Positions 1 to 8,551 of a stretch of 64,000 bases of DNA are shown one piece after another. The stretch is from Streptomyces humicola (GTDB lineage Bacteria > Actinomycetota > Actinomycetes > Streptomycetales > Streptomycetaceae), in assembly GCF_024436035.1 (NCBI RefSeq), contig NZ_JANFNG010000014.1, positions 1 through 64,000 of the forward strand, written 5' to 3'. Both the position numbers and the translations under genes were made by a program. Every line of letters begins with the position of its first letter. Position 1 is the first letter of the stretch. Under the pieces are notes generated by a model. The model saw nothing but the letters and a program-made list of their open reading frames with translations. It was not told the DNA's origin and searched no databases.

Positions 1-142
1 CGCGCAGGGGTGCCCCCGCAGGCGACGAGAACAACCGCGCGGCACACAAAGCAGGCCACCTGACGTTCGAGCGCCGAGGAGGCACCCCACAGCGGCACCG
101 ACCCCCCCAACCACGCCACGGCGCAACGCGCCCCCAGACACG

Positions 143-324
143 CGACCGGGCCAATCACGCCAGCGGTGCCGCGCGCACGTGAGCCCGGGCACGTGATCAG
201 GCCAATCACGCCATCGGGCCGACGGCGGCCAGGCGCACGTGATCAGGCCAATCACGCCACCGGGAAGCCGGCGCGCAGCGCCAAGGCGCACGTGAGCCCG
301 GACACGTGACCAGACCAGTCACGG
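143..324. repeat. Imperfect repeats with CACGTG cores upstream of the purine phosphorylase gene
   Basis: No gene was found in bases 1-410. The block from about 143 to 324 holds imperfect copies of a unit reading roughly CACGTGATCAGGCCAATCAC, best at 190-209 and 236-255. A shorter copy lies near 146-158 and a degenerate one near 303-322. The palindrome CACGTG recurs in it, often followed by AGCCCGG. A separate inverted repeat TTGGGCG-AA-CGCCCAA lies at 337-352. The role is unknown; the repeats sit between the window edge and the nucleoside operon promoter. Confidence 0.6.
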
Positions 325-379
325 GGCCCGCGTCAATTGGGCGAACGCCCAAATATCGCGATCCCGCGCCGGGAGGCGT

Positions 380-391
380 CTACGCGCGTAG
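380..391. promoter_or_regulatory. Predicted operator CTACGCGCGTAG, nucleoside regulon site 1
   Basis: This is a perfect 12-bp palindrome in front of the purine nucleoside phosphorylase gene. A -10-like TACCCT lies at 404-409, so the site would overlap the -35 region. The same palindrome precedes deoC, add and the nucleoside transporter operon, which argues for one shared regulator. Confidence 0.75.
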
Positions 392-410
392 GCGATTACC
401 GGTTACCCTC

Positions 411-1226
411 ATGCGCGTGAACGCAACTCCTTCCCCCGACCCCTACGCCGCCGCCGAAGACGCCGCGTCCCGCCTGCGCGAGCTGACGGGCGCCTCCTCC
501 CACGACGTCGCCCTCGTCATGGGCTCCGGCTGGGTCCCCGCCGCCGACGCCCTCGGCGCAGCCGACCATGAATTCCCCGTCACCGACCTCCCCGGCTTCC
601 CCCCGCCCGCCGTCGCCGGCCACGCCGGCAAGGTGCGGTCCGTACGCGTCGGCGACAAGCGCGCGCTGATCTTCCTGGGCCGCACCCACCTGTACGAGGG
701 GCGCGGCGTGGCCGCCGTCGTGCACGGTGTGCGCACGGCCGTCGCCGCCGGCTGCAAGACCGTGGTGCTCACCAACGGATGCGGGGGCCTGCGCCCCGCC
801 TTCCGCCCCGGTGAGGCGGTCCTCATCAGCGACCACATCAACATGACGGCGACCTCGCCCATCGTCGGCGCCAACTTCGTCGATCTGACGGACCTGTACT
901 CGCCGCGGCTGCGCGCGCTGTGCAAGGAGGTCGATCCGACCCTCACCGAGGGCGTCTACGTCCAGCTCCCCGGCCCGCACTACGAGACGCCGGCCGAGAT
1001 CGGCATGGTTCGGGCGATCGGTGGGGACCTGGTCGGCATGTCGACGACGCTCGAAGCGATCGCCGCCCGCGAGGCCGGCGCCGAGGTGCTCGGCATCTCC
1101 CTGGTGACCAACCTCGCCGCCGGCATGACGGGAGCGCCGCTCAACCACGAAGAGGTGCTGGAGGCCGGACGCGACTCCGCCACCCGGATGGGCAGCCTCC
1201 TCGCACAGGTGCTCGGCCGTCTCTAA
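411..1226 (+). CDS. Purine nucleoside phosphorylase (trimeric type)
   Basis: This enzyme splits purine (deoxy)nucleosides with phosphate into free base and (deoxy)ribose 1-phosphate in the cytoplasm. The 271-residue length fits the trimeric family. Visible motifs are the phosphate loop VMGSGW (residues 36-41), [32 protein letters not shown] and TNLAAG near the C-terminus; the Asn in the last suggests 6-oxopurine preference. I chose ATG 411. GTG 417, in frame, lies 8 nt after a -10-like TACCCT and would suit a leaderless transcript, so the start may be 417. The frame runs upstream to 306, but that extension crosses the predicted operator. The stop codon overlaps the ribosome site of the next gene, so the two are probably translationally coupled. 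Confidence 0.93.
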   Translation: MRVNATPSPDPYAAAEDAASRLRELTGASSHDVALVMGSGWVPAADALGAADHEFPVTDLPGFPPPAVAGHAGKVRSVRVGDKRALIFLGRTHLYEGRGVAAVVHGVRTAVAAGCKTVVLTNGCGGLRPAFRPGEAVLISDHINMTATSPIVGANFVDLTDLYSPRLRALCKEVDPTLTEGVYVQLPGPHYETPAEIGMVRAIGGDLVGMSTTLEAIAAREAGAEVLGISLVTNLAAGMTGAPLNHEEVLEAGRDSATRMGSLLAQVLGRL

Positions 1227-1236
1227 GGAGTCCCCG

Positions 1237-2934
1237 TTGGGAATCGACACGCTGTCCCGGGCCCGCGCATGGCTTGCGGAGGACCCGGACCCGCAGACCC
1301 GGGCCGAGTTGGCGGCCCTGCTCGACGCGGGCACGCCGCAGGCCGAGGCCGAGATCGCCGACCGCTTCAGCGGGACGCTGCAGTTCGGCACCGCGGGGCT
1401 CCGCGGCGAGCTGGGCGCGGGGCCCATGCGGATGAACCGCGCCGTGGTGATCCGGGCCGCCGCCGGGCTTGCGGCATACCTGAAGGCGCAGGGACAGGCA
1501 GGCGGCCTGGTCGTGATCGGGTACGACGCGCGCCACAAGTCGTACGACTTCGCACGGGACACCGCCGCCGTCATGGCCGGTGCCGGGCTGCGTGCCGCGC
1601 TGCTGCCGCGGCCGCTGCCGACTCCCGTACTCGCGTTCGCGATCCGTCATCTGGGCGCGGCCGCCGGCGTGATGGTGACCGCCAGCCACAACCCACCGCG
1701 CGACAACGGCTACAAGGTCTACCTGGGCGACGGCTCGCAGATCGTGCCGCCCGCCGACGCTGAGATCGCTGAACGGATCGCCGCCGTCGGCCCGCTGGCC
1801 GGTGTGGAACTCGCGGACGAGGGCAGCTGGGAGGTGCTCGGCGAGGAGGTCGTCGATGCGTATCTGGCGCGGGCGGTTTCCGTCGTGTCGCCGGACGGGC
1901 CGCGCGATGTGTCGGTCGTCTACACGCCGCTGCACGGGGTGGGGCGGGACGTGCTGAGCGCGGCGTTCACGCAGGCGGGTTTCCCGGCGCCGGTCGTCGT
2001 GCCCATGCAGGCAGAACCGGATCCTGATTTCCCCACCGTCGCCTTCCCCAACCCCGAGGAACCGGGGGCGATGGACATGGCGTTCACCACCGCTTCCGCG
2101 GCCCGGCCCGACATCGTCATCGCCAACGATCCGGACGCGGACCGCTGCGCGGTCGCCGTCCCGGACGCGGGTGAGGCGTCGGGGTGGCGGATGCTGCGTG
2201 GCGACGAGGTCGGTGCGCTGCTGGCGGCGCATCTGGTGGACGGCGGTCGCGCATCGGGGACGTTCGCGGCGTCGATCGTCTCCAGCTCGTTGCTGTCGCG
2301 GATCGCGGCGTCGGCGGGTGTCGAGTACGCGGACACGCTCACCGGCTTCAAGTGGATCGCGCGTGTGCCGGGCCTTCGGTACGGGTACGAGGAGGCGCTC
2401 GGCTACTGCGTCGACCCTGAGGGCGTACGGGACAAGGACGGCATCACGGCCGCCCTGGTCGTCGCTGAGCTCGCCGCGTCGCTCAAGCGCTCCGGCCGCA
2501 CACTCACCGGACTGCTCGACGAGCTCGCGCTGGAGCACGGTCTGCACGCGACGGACCAGCTGTCGGTGCGGGTCGCCGACCTGTCGCTGATCGCCGACGC
2601 GATGGCGCGGTTGCGCGAGCGACCGCCGTCCCGCCTTGCGGGCCTTGCGGTCGTCTCGGCGGAGGATCTCAGCAAGGGAAGCGAGACGCTCCCGCCCACC
2701 GACGGTCTGCGCTATCGGCTGGCGGGCGACAGCAGAGTGGAGTCGGCGCGCGTGATCGTCCGGCCGAGCGGTACGGAACCGAAGCTCAAGTGCTACCTGG
2801 AGGCGGTCGTTCCGGTCGGGTCGGCGCAGGCGCTGGCACAGGCCCGGGTCACCGCGTCCTCGGTGCTCGCGGAGATGAAGAAGGACCTGTCGGCGGCGGC
2901 CGGGATCCAGGCACCCGGTCCGGACCGGGTCTAA
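1237..2934 (+). CDS. Phospho-sugar mutase, probably phosphopentomutase
   Basis: This is an alpha-D-phosphohexomutase family enzyme of 565 residues. The phosphoserine loop TASHNPP has its Ser at residue 150, the metal loop DPDADRC starts at residue 298, GYEEALGY is the sugar-binding loop, and RPSGTEPK (509-516) is the phosphate-binding loop. Such genes are often labelled phosphomannomutase. The position next to purine nucleoside phosphorylase and close to deoC makes conversion of (deoxy)ribose 1-phosphate to the 5-phosphate the more likely job; that is inference from context. The start is TTG 1237 with AAGGAG at 1225-1230, which overlaps the stop of the upstream gene. The last 4 bases overlap the convergent PH-domain gene. 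Confidence 0.9.
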   Translation: MGIDTLSRARAWLAEDPDPQTRAELAALLDAGTPQAEAEIADRFSGTLQFGTAGLRGELGAGPMRMNRAVVIRAAAGLAAYLKAQGQAGGLVVIGYDARHKSYDFARDTAAVMAGAGLRAALLPRPLPTPVLAFAIRHLGAAAGVMVTASHNPPRDNGYKVYLGDGSQIVPPADAEIAERIAAVGPLAGVELADEGSWEVLGEEVVDAYLARAVSVVSPDGPRDVSVVYTPLHGVGRDVLSAAFTQAGFPAPVVVPMQAEPDPDFPTVAFPNPEEPGAMDMAFTTASAARPDIVIANDPDADRCAVAVPDAGEASGWRMLRGDEVGALLAAHLVDGGRASGTFAASIVSSSLLSRIAASAGVEYADTLTGFKWIARVPGLRYGYEEALGYCVDPEGVRDKDGITAALVVAELAASLKRSGRTLTGLLDELALEHGLHATDQLSVRVADLSLIADAMARLRERPPSRLAGLAVVSAEDLSKGSETLPPTDGLRYRLAGDSRVESARVIVRPSGTEPKLKCYLEAVVPVGSAQALAQARVTASSVLAEMKKDLSAAAGIQAPGPDRV

Positions 2935-3536
2935 CCCGTGGCCAGCAGGACAGCGAAGACGATCGCGCCCGCGACGGCGGGCGCGATGATCTCGTAGGCC
3001 CAGCGGACGGTGATCTCGCCCTTCGCGCCCTCGTTGGTCGCGTTCCGCTGGGCGAGTTCGCGCAGGTGCTCCATGTCCTGGTCGGACGAGGGGCGCGCCG
3101 GGGCCTGATCGGCGTCCGCGCCCTGGAGCTGCCGGGCGGTGCGGCGGGTCGCCTTCTTGCGGGCGCGCAGCGAGACGGGGACCGACCACAGCTGGTACTT
3201 CACGCCGTCGACGAGGACCTCGTTGGAGAAGCCCGATCGCAGCTCCGTGATCTGTGCCCACGGGATGGTGATGGTGCGGAACGGGTTGCGTACGAGCATT
3301 CGTACATCGCTTGCGTAGACGACAGGGCGGAGGGTGAAAGCGATCACCAGCGGTGCAAGAGCGATCACCGCAGCGAGCGCGAGCCAGGGAGCGCGCCCGG
3401 TGCCCTGCACCATCGCGTCGCCGGCCATCCAACCGCCGAGCCCGAGCAGCAGCACGCCGCCGAGTACGCCCATCGGGGAGCGGAAGGCACGGTCGGCGTA
3501 GTGCGGGCGGGGAGCTTCGGACTTCGGGGTCGTCAT
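2931..3536 (-). CDS. PH-domain-containing membrane protein
   Basis: The 201-residue protein has two hydrophobic segments at about 19-62 and a cytoplasmic bacterial PH-like module. The module contains a stretch around TITIPWAQITEL and SNEVLVDGVKYQLWSVPV. A charged linker follows, and a last hydrophobic segment lies at the C-terminus (IIAPAVAGAIVFAVLLA). Actinobacterial proteins of this kind are usually annotated only as PH domain-containing proteins; the role is unknown. I chose ATG 3536. The frame continues upstream to 3650 but gives a low-complexity, Arg/Pro-rich stretch. It is convergent with the mutase gene and divergent from deoC. Confidence 0.75.
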   Translation of the reverse strand: MTTPKSEAPRPHYADRAFRSPMGVLGGVLLLGLGGWMAGDAMVQGTGRAPWLALAAVIALAPLVIAFTLRPVVYASDVRMLVRNPFRTITIPWAQITELRSGFSNEVLVDGVKYQLWSVPVSLRARKKATRRTARQLQGADADQAPARPSSDQDMEHLRELAQRNATNEGAKGEITVRWAYEIIAPAVAGAIVFAVLLATG

Positions 3537-3687
3537 GCGACCGATTCTGCACGACGGCGGGGCGGCGCGATCGCGGCAGGTCCGGGGCGGCCGATCGCTG
3601 CAGGTCCGGGGCAGGTCCGGGGCAGGCGAGTGCGGGTTGCGGTATCGCATCGATCGGCGTCGGCGGCTGGGTGGGGGATGACAGCCG

Positions 3688-3706
3688 CTACGCGCGTAGA
3701 TATGCT
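3688..3706 (+). promoter_or_regulatory. deoC promoter with operator CTACGCGCGTAG (3688-3699), nucleoside regulon site 2
   Basis: The palindrome is followed one base later by a -10-like TATGCT at 3701-3706. The GTG start of deoC at 3713 falls 7 nt after that hexamer, as expected for a leaderless mRNA. A bound repressor would cover the -10/-35 spacer. Confidence 0.7.
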
Positions 3707-3712
3707 CCGCTG

Positions 3713-4720
3713 GTGACCATGCCCACTGTTCCAGCTCACGGCCCGGAGGCCGCCGGGCGGCTGGCGTCGATGGCCGACGTCACCGCGTCCGACGCAGCAC
3801 TGCGCCGCTTCCTGCACGGACTGCCCGGAGTCGACGCGGTCGGCCTCGAAGGCCGCGCCGCCATGCTCGGCACCCGTTCGATCAAGACGACCGCAAAGGC
3901 GTACGCCATCGATCTGGCGATCTCGATGATCGACCTGACCACCCTGGAAGGCGCGGACACCCCGGGCAAGGTCCGGGCGTTGTGCGCCAAGGGCGTCCAC
4001 CCCGACCCCGCGGACCGTACGACGCCGCGCGTCGCCGCGATCTGCGTCTACCCGGACATGGTGAAGACCGCCAAGGAGGCACTGTCCGGGGCCGGAAGCC
4101 CCCCTGTGCACGTTGCCTCGGTGGCCACCGCATTCCCCGCCGGACGTGCGTCGTTGCAGGTCAAGCTCGCGGACACCGCCGATGCGGTGGCCGCGGGCGC
4201 GGACGAGGTCGACATGGTCATCGACCGCGGCGCCTTTCTCTCCGGGCGGTACATGCAGGTCTTCGAGGAGATCAAGGCCGTCAAGCAGACGTGCGGCCGC
4301 GCGGACGGGACGTCCGCGCACCTGAAGGTGATCTTCGAGAACGGTGAACTGGCGACGTACGACAACATCCGCCGCTGCTCGTGGCTGGCGATGCTGGCCG
4401 GTGCCGACTTCATCAAGACCTCGACCGGGAAGGTGGCCGTCAACGCCACCCCGCCCAACACCCTGCTGATGCTGGAGGCGGTACGCGACTTCCGCGCCGC
4501 CACCGGGGTACAGGTGGGGGTGAAGCCGGCCGGCGGCATCCGGACGACCAAGGACGCGATCAAGTATCTGGTGATGGTGAACGAGACGCTGGGCGAGGAG
4601 TGGCTGAGCCCGCAGTGGTTCCGCTTCGGGGCCTCCAGTCTGCTCAACGACCTGCTGATGCAGCGCCAGAAGCTCAGCTCGGGCCGCTACTCCGGCCCCG
4701 ATTACGTGACGGTGGACTGA
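3713..4720 (+). CDS. deoC: Deoxyribose-phosphate aldolase
   Basis: DERA cleaves 2-deoxyribose 5-phosphate into glyceraldehyde 3-phosphate and acetaldehyde, the last step of deoxynucleoside breakdown. The Schiff-base lysine is seen in DFIKTSTGK (Lys235) and the second conserved lysine in GVKPAGGIR (Lys271). At 335 residues it has the longer form common in actinobacteria. The start is GTG 3713, with ATG 3719 in frame as the alternative; no ribosome site is visible and a -10 hexamer sits 7 nt upstream, so the mRNA may be leaderless. The stop overlaps the GAGG ribosome site of the following aldehyde dehydrogenase gene, whose ATG is 10 nt away. The enzymes probably work in sequence. Confidence 0.94.
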   Translation: MTMPTVPAHGPEAAGRLASMADVTASDAALRRFLHGLPGVDAVGLEGRAAMLGTRSIKTTAKAYAIDLAISMIDLTTLEGADTPGKVRALCAKGVHPDPADRTTPRVAAICVYPDMVKTAKEALSGAGSPPVHVASVATAFPAGRASLQVKLADTADAVAAGADEVDMVIDRGAFLSGRYMQVFEEIKAVKQTCGRADGTSAHLKVIFENGELATYDNIRRCSWLAMLAGADFIKTSTGKVAVNATPPNTLLMLEAVRDFRAATGVQVGVKPAGGIRTTKDAIKYLVMVNETLGEEWLSPQWFRFGASSLLNDLLMQRQKLSSGRYSGPDYVTVD

Positions 4721-4729
4721 GGAGTCACG

Positions 4730-6160
4730 ATGGCTTTCGCATACGCACCCGCACCTGAGTCGCGAGCGGTCGTCGACATCGCGCCGTCCTACGGCCTGTT
4801 CATCGACGGCGAGTTCCGCGAGGCGGCCGGCGGCAAGGTCTTCAAGTCGATCTCGCCGTCGTCCGAGGAAGTGCTCTCCGAGGTCGCCCATGCCGGCGGC
4901 GACGATGTCGACGCGGCGGTGAAGGCCGCGCGCACGGCGTACTCGTCGTGGTCCGCCCTGCCCGGCGCCGAGCGCGGCAAGTATCTGTTCCGCATTGCAC
5001 GGATCATCCAGGAACGCTCACGCGAGCTCGCTGTGCTCGAATCGCTCGACAACGGAAAACCGATCCGCGAATCGCGCGATACCGATCTTCCGCTCGTCGC
5101 CGCGCACTTCTTCTACTACGCGGGCTGGGCCGACAAGCTCTCGTACGCGGGCTGGGGTCCCGATCCCAGGCCGCTGGGCGTCGCGGGCCAGGTCATCCCG
5201 TGGAACTTCCCGCTGCTGATGCTCGCCTGGAAGGTCGCCCCCGCGCTGGCCTGCGGCAACACGGTGGTGCTCAAGCCCGCAGAGACGACCCCGCTCTCCG
5301 CGCTGTTCTTCGCCGACATCTGCCGCCAGGCGGGGCTGCCGAAGGGCGTCGTCAACATCCTCACCGGTGACGGCTCGACCGGCGCCGAACTCGTCGCCCA
5401 CCCCGGGATCGACAAGGTGGCCTTCACCGGGTCGACCGAGGTCGGCAAGGCCATCGCCCGCACGGTGGCCGGCACCGACAAGAAGCTCACCCTCGAACTC
5501 GGCGGCAAAGCGGCCAACATCGTCTTCGACGATGCGCCCGTCGACCAGGCCGTCGAGGGAATCGTCAACGGGATCTTCTTCAACCAGGGCCATGTGTGCT
5601 GCGCCGGCTCGCGCCTGCTGGTGCAGGAGTCGGTCGCGGACGAAGTGCTCGACTCGCTCAAGCGCCGCATGGCGACGCTGCGCGTCGGCGACCCGCTCGA
5701 CAAGAACACCGACATCGGCGCCATCAACTCCGCCGAGCAACTGGCCCGGATCACCGCGCTCGCCGACAGCGGCGAGGCAGAGGGCGCCGAGCGCTGGGCA
5801 CCGGCGTGCGAGCTGCCGTCCACCGGCTTCTGGTTCGCCCCGACGCTGTTCACGGGCGTCACGCAGGCGCACCGCATCGCGCGTGAGGAGATCTTCGGGC
5901 CGGTGCTGTCGGTGCTGACGTTCCGCACTCCTGCCGAGGCCGTGGAGAAGGCGAACAACACGCCGTATGGCCTGTCAGCCGGGATCTGGACGGAGAAGGG
6001 CTCGCGCATCCTGTGGATGGCCGACAAGCTCCGCGCGGGCGTGGTGTGGGCCAACACGTTCAACAAGTTCGACCCGACCTCGCCGTTCGGCGGCTTCAAG
6101 GAGTCGGGCTTCGGCCGTGAGGGCGGCCGCCACGGTCTGGAGGCGTATCTGAATGTCTGA
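4730..6160 (+). CDS. Aldehyde dehydrogenase, NAD(P)-dependent
   Basis: This is a full-length aldehyde dehydrogenase of 476 residues. The oxyanion motif VIPWNFPLLM, NAD-binding FTGSTEVGK, the general-base Glu in LELGGKAAN (Glu256), the catalytic Cys in GHVCCAGSR (Cys290) and EEIFGPVLSV are all present. It follows deoC directly, so oxidation of the acetaldehyde released by DERA is the natural guess; substrate is not proven by sequence. The gene overlaps the next one by 8 nt. Its first partner domain and the truncated downstream protein together resemble the two-domain ALDH16 layout, discussed under findings. Confidence 0.93.
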   Translation: MAFAYAPAPESRAVVDIAPSYGLFIDGEFREAAGGKVFKSISPSSEEVLSEVAHAGGDDVDAAVKAARTAYSSWSALPGAERGKYLFRIARIIQERSRELAVLESLDNGKPIRESRDTDLPLVAAHFFYYAGWADKLSYAGWGPDPRPLGVAGQVIPWNFPLLMLAWKVAPALACGNTVVLKPAETTPLSALFFADICRQAGLPKGVVNILTGDGSTGAELVAHPGIDKVAFTGSTEVGKAIARTVAGTDKKLTLELGGKAANIVFDDAPVDQAVEGIVNGIFFNQGHVCCAGSRLLVQESVADEVLDSLKRRMATLRVGDPLDKNTDIGAINSAEQLARITALADSGEAEGAERWAPACELPSTGFWFAPTLFTGVTQAHRIAREEIFGPVLSVLTFRTPAEAVEKANNTPYGLSAGIWTEKGSRILWMADKLRAGVVWANTFNKFDPTSPFGGFKESGFGREGGRHGLEAYLNV

Positions 6161-7028
6161 CGCGAAATCTGAGCGTTTGAGCGTTTTCAAGACCTACAAG
6201 CTGTTCTTCGGGGGGAAGTTCCCCCGCAGCGAGAGCGGGCGGGTGTACGAGGTGGCCGACGCAAAGGGCAAGTGGCTGGCCAACGCACCGCTGGCCTCCC
6301 GCAAGGACGCACGGGACGCGGTCGTCGCCGCACGCAAGGCGTTCGCCGGCTGGTCGGGCGCGACCGCGTACAACCGCGGTCAGATCCTGTACCGGATCGC
6401 GGAGATGCTTGAGGGGCGCCGCGAGCAGTTCGCCCGTGAGGTCGCCGACGCCGAGGGACTGTCGAGGGCGAAGGCGGCCGCGGTGGTCGACGCCACCATC
6501 GATCGCTGGGTCTGGTACGCGGGCTGGACCGACAAGATCGGGCAGATCGCGGGCGCGGCGAACCCGGTCGCCGGTCCGTACTTCAACCTCTCCACCCCCG
6601 AGCCGACCGGCGTGGTCGCGGTGCTGGCGCCGCAGGAGTCGTCGTTCCTCGGCCTGGTGTCGGTGCTCGCACCGGTGATCGCAACGGGCAACACGGCCGT
6701 CGTGATCGCCTCCGAGCGGGCCCCGCTGCCCGCGCTCTCGCTCGCCGAGGTGCTCGCCACCTCCGACCTGCCGGCCGGTGTGGTCAACATCCTTTCGGGC
6801 AAGGCCGCGGAGATCGGTCCGCACCTGGCGGCGCACCAGGATGTCAATGCAATCGATCTGACCGGAGCCGGAGCCTCGCAGACGGCGAAGGAGCTCGAGA
6901 TCGCGGCGACCGGAAACCTCAAGCGAGTCCTGCGTCCACAGCCTGTGGACTGGGCGGCCGACCCCGGCACCGAGCGGCTGCTCGCCTTCCTCGAGACGAA
7001 GACCGTCTGGCATCCGATCGGCGTGTGA
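6153..7028 (+). CDS. Truncated aldehyde dehydrogenase-like protein without catalytic domain
   Basis: The 291-residue protein aligns by eye with the N-terminal and NAD-binding part of aldehyde dehydrogenases: LFFGGKFPR, GVVAVLAPQ in place of the WNFP loop, AGVVNILSGK, and an LTGAGAS segment where TGSTEVG is expected. It stops before the catalytic Cys domain; no Cys is seen in a GQxC context, and it ends with ETKTVWHPIG. This is unlikely to be a recent deletion, because codon use is normal and its start overlaps the upstream full-length gene by 8 nt. It may be a structural or regulatory partner of that enzyme. Confidence 0.8.
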   Translation: MSDAKSERLSVFKTYKLFFGGKFPRSESGRVYEVADAKGKWLANAPLASRKDARDAVVAARKAFAGWSGATAYNRGQILYRIAEMLEGRREQFAREVADAEGLSRAKAAAVVDATIDRWVWYAGWTDKIGQIAGAANPVAGPYFNLSTPEPTGVVAVLAPQESSFLGLVSVLAPVIATGNTAVVIASERAPLPALSLAEVLATSDLPAGVVNILSGKAAEIGPHLAAHQDVNAIDLTGAGASQTAKELEIAATGNLKRVLRPQPVDWAADPGTERLLAFLETKTVWHPIGV

Positions 7029-7049
7029 TCGTCAGCGGCGTCGGTCCCC

Positions 7050-7421
7050 TCACCCCACAAGGGCCCGTGTCGCCTCGCCGACATACGGCAATTGGGAGAT
7101 CGAATCGCCGTCCGAGAGCGGTTTCGTCAGATCCGTCGTGGCGATCGGCTTGAAGTCGGCGAGCTGGATACCGACGCCGTTGGTGGTCGGGTCGACCGGG
7201 GTGCGGCCCAGCGGGTTGAGCTGCAGGTGTGTGATCGGCGCGATCGCCGGACTGAGCTCACCGACCGGGCCCGCCGCGACCGGGCCCGCTGCATCGTGCG
7301 ACGGCTTGCCGTTGGCCGCGGCGGCTCCGGCGCCGGCTGCCAGGGCCGCGCCCGCGGCCGACAGGGCGACGGCGGAGCGCATCAGGGCGCGCGCGGTGGG
7401 ACGGGTACGAATAGACGGCAT
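7050..7421 (-). CDS. Small secreted protein
   Basis: The 123-residue product starts with a basic N-region followed by an Ala-rich hydrophobic core (SAVALSAAGAALAAGAG), a likely Sec signal peptide with cleavage near AAANG. The mature part holds LNPLGRTPVDP and NGVGIQLADFKPI, a pattern I recall from short secreted Streptomyces proteins often labelled ATP-binding without evidence. No cysteines, repeats or catalytic motifs are visible, so no function is assigned. It lies tail to tail with the aldehyde dehydrogenase pair, 21 bp from the end of the truncated partner gene. Confidence 0.7.
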   Translation of the reverse strand: MPSIRTRPTARALMRSAVALSAAGAALAAGAGAAAANGKPSHDAAGPVAAGPVGELSPAIAPITHLQLNPLGRTPVDPTTNGVGIQLADFKPIATTDLTKPLSDGDSISQLPYVGEATRALVG

Positions 7422-7523
7422 AGCGACCTACCTGACATCGCGGACACAAGCGGCTTGACAGCGTAGGGTAATTGATTGAACGCGCATCGTCCACAACCGC
7501 TCGAAACGCACATACGAGCAGCA

Positions 7524-7557
7524 CGAAGGGGCGGGACCGAACGGTCCCGCCCCTTCG
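7524..7557 (-). terminator. Strong hairpin, terminator of sigQ
   Basis: A perfect 16-bp stem (7524-7539 with 7542-7557) and a 2-nt AA loop lies 78 nt past the sigQ stop codon in its direction of transcription. There is no long T tract, as is usual in Streptomyces. Confidence 0.75.
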
Positions 7558-7634
7558 CACCCCGGATTCCCCCGGTTCCTCCGGTTTCCCCCGGAACCCC
7601 CCCGGTCCCCCCTGTCCTCGCGTCCTCGTGTGCC

Positions 7635-8360
7635 TCAGGTGACCAGCTCGCCGAAGGCCTCGCTCTCGTCACGCCCGCGGGCCAGCCCCTCGTCCTCGCG
7701 CAGCCGCCGCAGCGAGCGCCAGATGCTGCTCTTGACGGTGCCGACGCTGATGCCGAGGATGTCGGCGATCTCCGGGTCGGTCCGGCCTTCGTAGTAGCGC
7801 AGCACGAGCATCGTGCGCTGCGTCTCCGGTATGCGGGCGAGGGCTTGCCACAGCACGGCGCGCAGCTCGGTGCCGCTCATCGTGTCCGCGTCGCCCGCGG
7901 TCTCGGGGAGCTCCTCGGTCGGGTACTCGTTGAGCTTGCGGCGGCGCCACGCGCTGATGTGCAGGTTGGTCATGGTGCGGCGCAGGTAGCCGCCGACCGC
8001 CGCCTTGTCGCTGATCCGGTCCCAGGCCCGGTAGGTCGAGAACAGCGCGCTCTGCAGCAGGTCCTCGGCCTCGTGGCGGTCGCCGGTCAGGTGGTAGGCG
8101 GTGGCGTAGAGCGCGGCGCGGCGCTCGTTGACGTACGCCGTGAAGTCCGCTTCGGTCGCGGCCTCCCGCTCGCCCTCGCAGACGGCTCCGCCGTCGATCG
8201 CCGTCATGTAGGGCGGGCGGTGGCGTACGGGCGTACGTCCGGTGCCACGAGCGCACCCCCGCGCGGCGGCGGCACCGGACAGCTCTGCGGTGTTCCACCC
8301 GGCGGTGCGCGGTCGCTGCCGCACAGGCGCGGTGGAGGTGGTGGTGTGCATGGCGCTCAT
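7635..8360 (-). CDS. sigQ: SigE-family RNA polymerase sigma factor SigQ
   Basis: This is an ECF sigma factor with a region 2 segment (FTAYVNERRAALYATAYHLT, AEDLLQSAL, RRTMTNLHISAWRR) and a region 4 helix-turn-helix (LARIPETQRTMLVLRYYEG, EIADILGISVGTVKSS). Start at ATG 8360 gives 241 residues with an N-terminal extension of about 50 residues that includes GCARGTG. ATG 8207 would give a core-only protein but has no ribosome site. The divergent arrangement with afsQ1-afsQ2 is the known sigQ-afsQ layout of S. coelicolor, where SigQ and the AfsQ system act together in control of antibiotic production and nitrogen-related development. That role is transferred from the homologue. Confidence 0.88.
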   Translation of the reverse strand: MSAMHTTTSTAPVRQRPRTAGWNTAELSGAAAARGCARGTGRTPVRHRPPYMTAIDGGAVCEGEREAATEADFTAYVNERRAALYATAYHLTGDRHEAEDLLQSALFSTYRAWDRISDKAAVGGYLRRTMTNLHISAWRRRKLNEYPTEELPETAGDADTMSGTELRAVLWQALARIPETQRTMLVLRYYEGRTDPEIADILGISVGTVKSSIWRSLRRLREDEGLARGRDESEAFGELVT

Positions 8361-8468
8361 CTCATGCCCCCGTGGGTGGAAACGGATTCGGACGGTTGTT
8401 CGCGGCGGTGGTGCCCGCCGTCGTTCCACCAGACTGTCGGACCACTTTCATGAGCCTGTCCGCCGAGT

Positions 8469-8484
8469 GTCACAGCCTCGCAAC
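8469..8484. promoter_or_regulatory. Candidate AfsQ1 binding site between sigQ and afsQ1
   Basis: The sequence reads GTCAC-AGCCTC-GCAAC, one mismatch from the published AfsQ1 direct repeat GTnAC-n6-GTnAC. It sits in the 190-bp divergent region between sigQ and afsQ1, where AfsQ1 is known to bind in S. coelicolor. Confidence 0.45.
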
Positions 8485-8551
8485 AGAGGACGCAGGCGTG
8501 GTCCGGCTCACGGTTCGATACGGCGCACACCCTTGGGCCACAATGACCCCC

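Noticed and set aside
1141-3552. 803-codon open frame on the minus strand
   Set aside because: It is antisense to the mutase, Arg/Pro-rich and without any domain; a typical shadow frame of high-GC coding sequence.
8207-8209. ATG 8207 as start of sigQ
   Set aside because: It has no ribosome site, and the upstream segment with GCARGTG resembles the N-terminus I remember from SigE-family factors.
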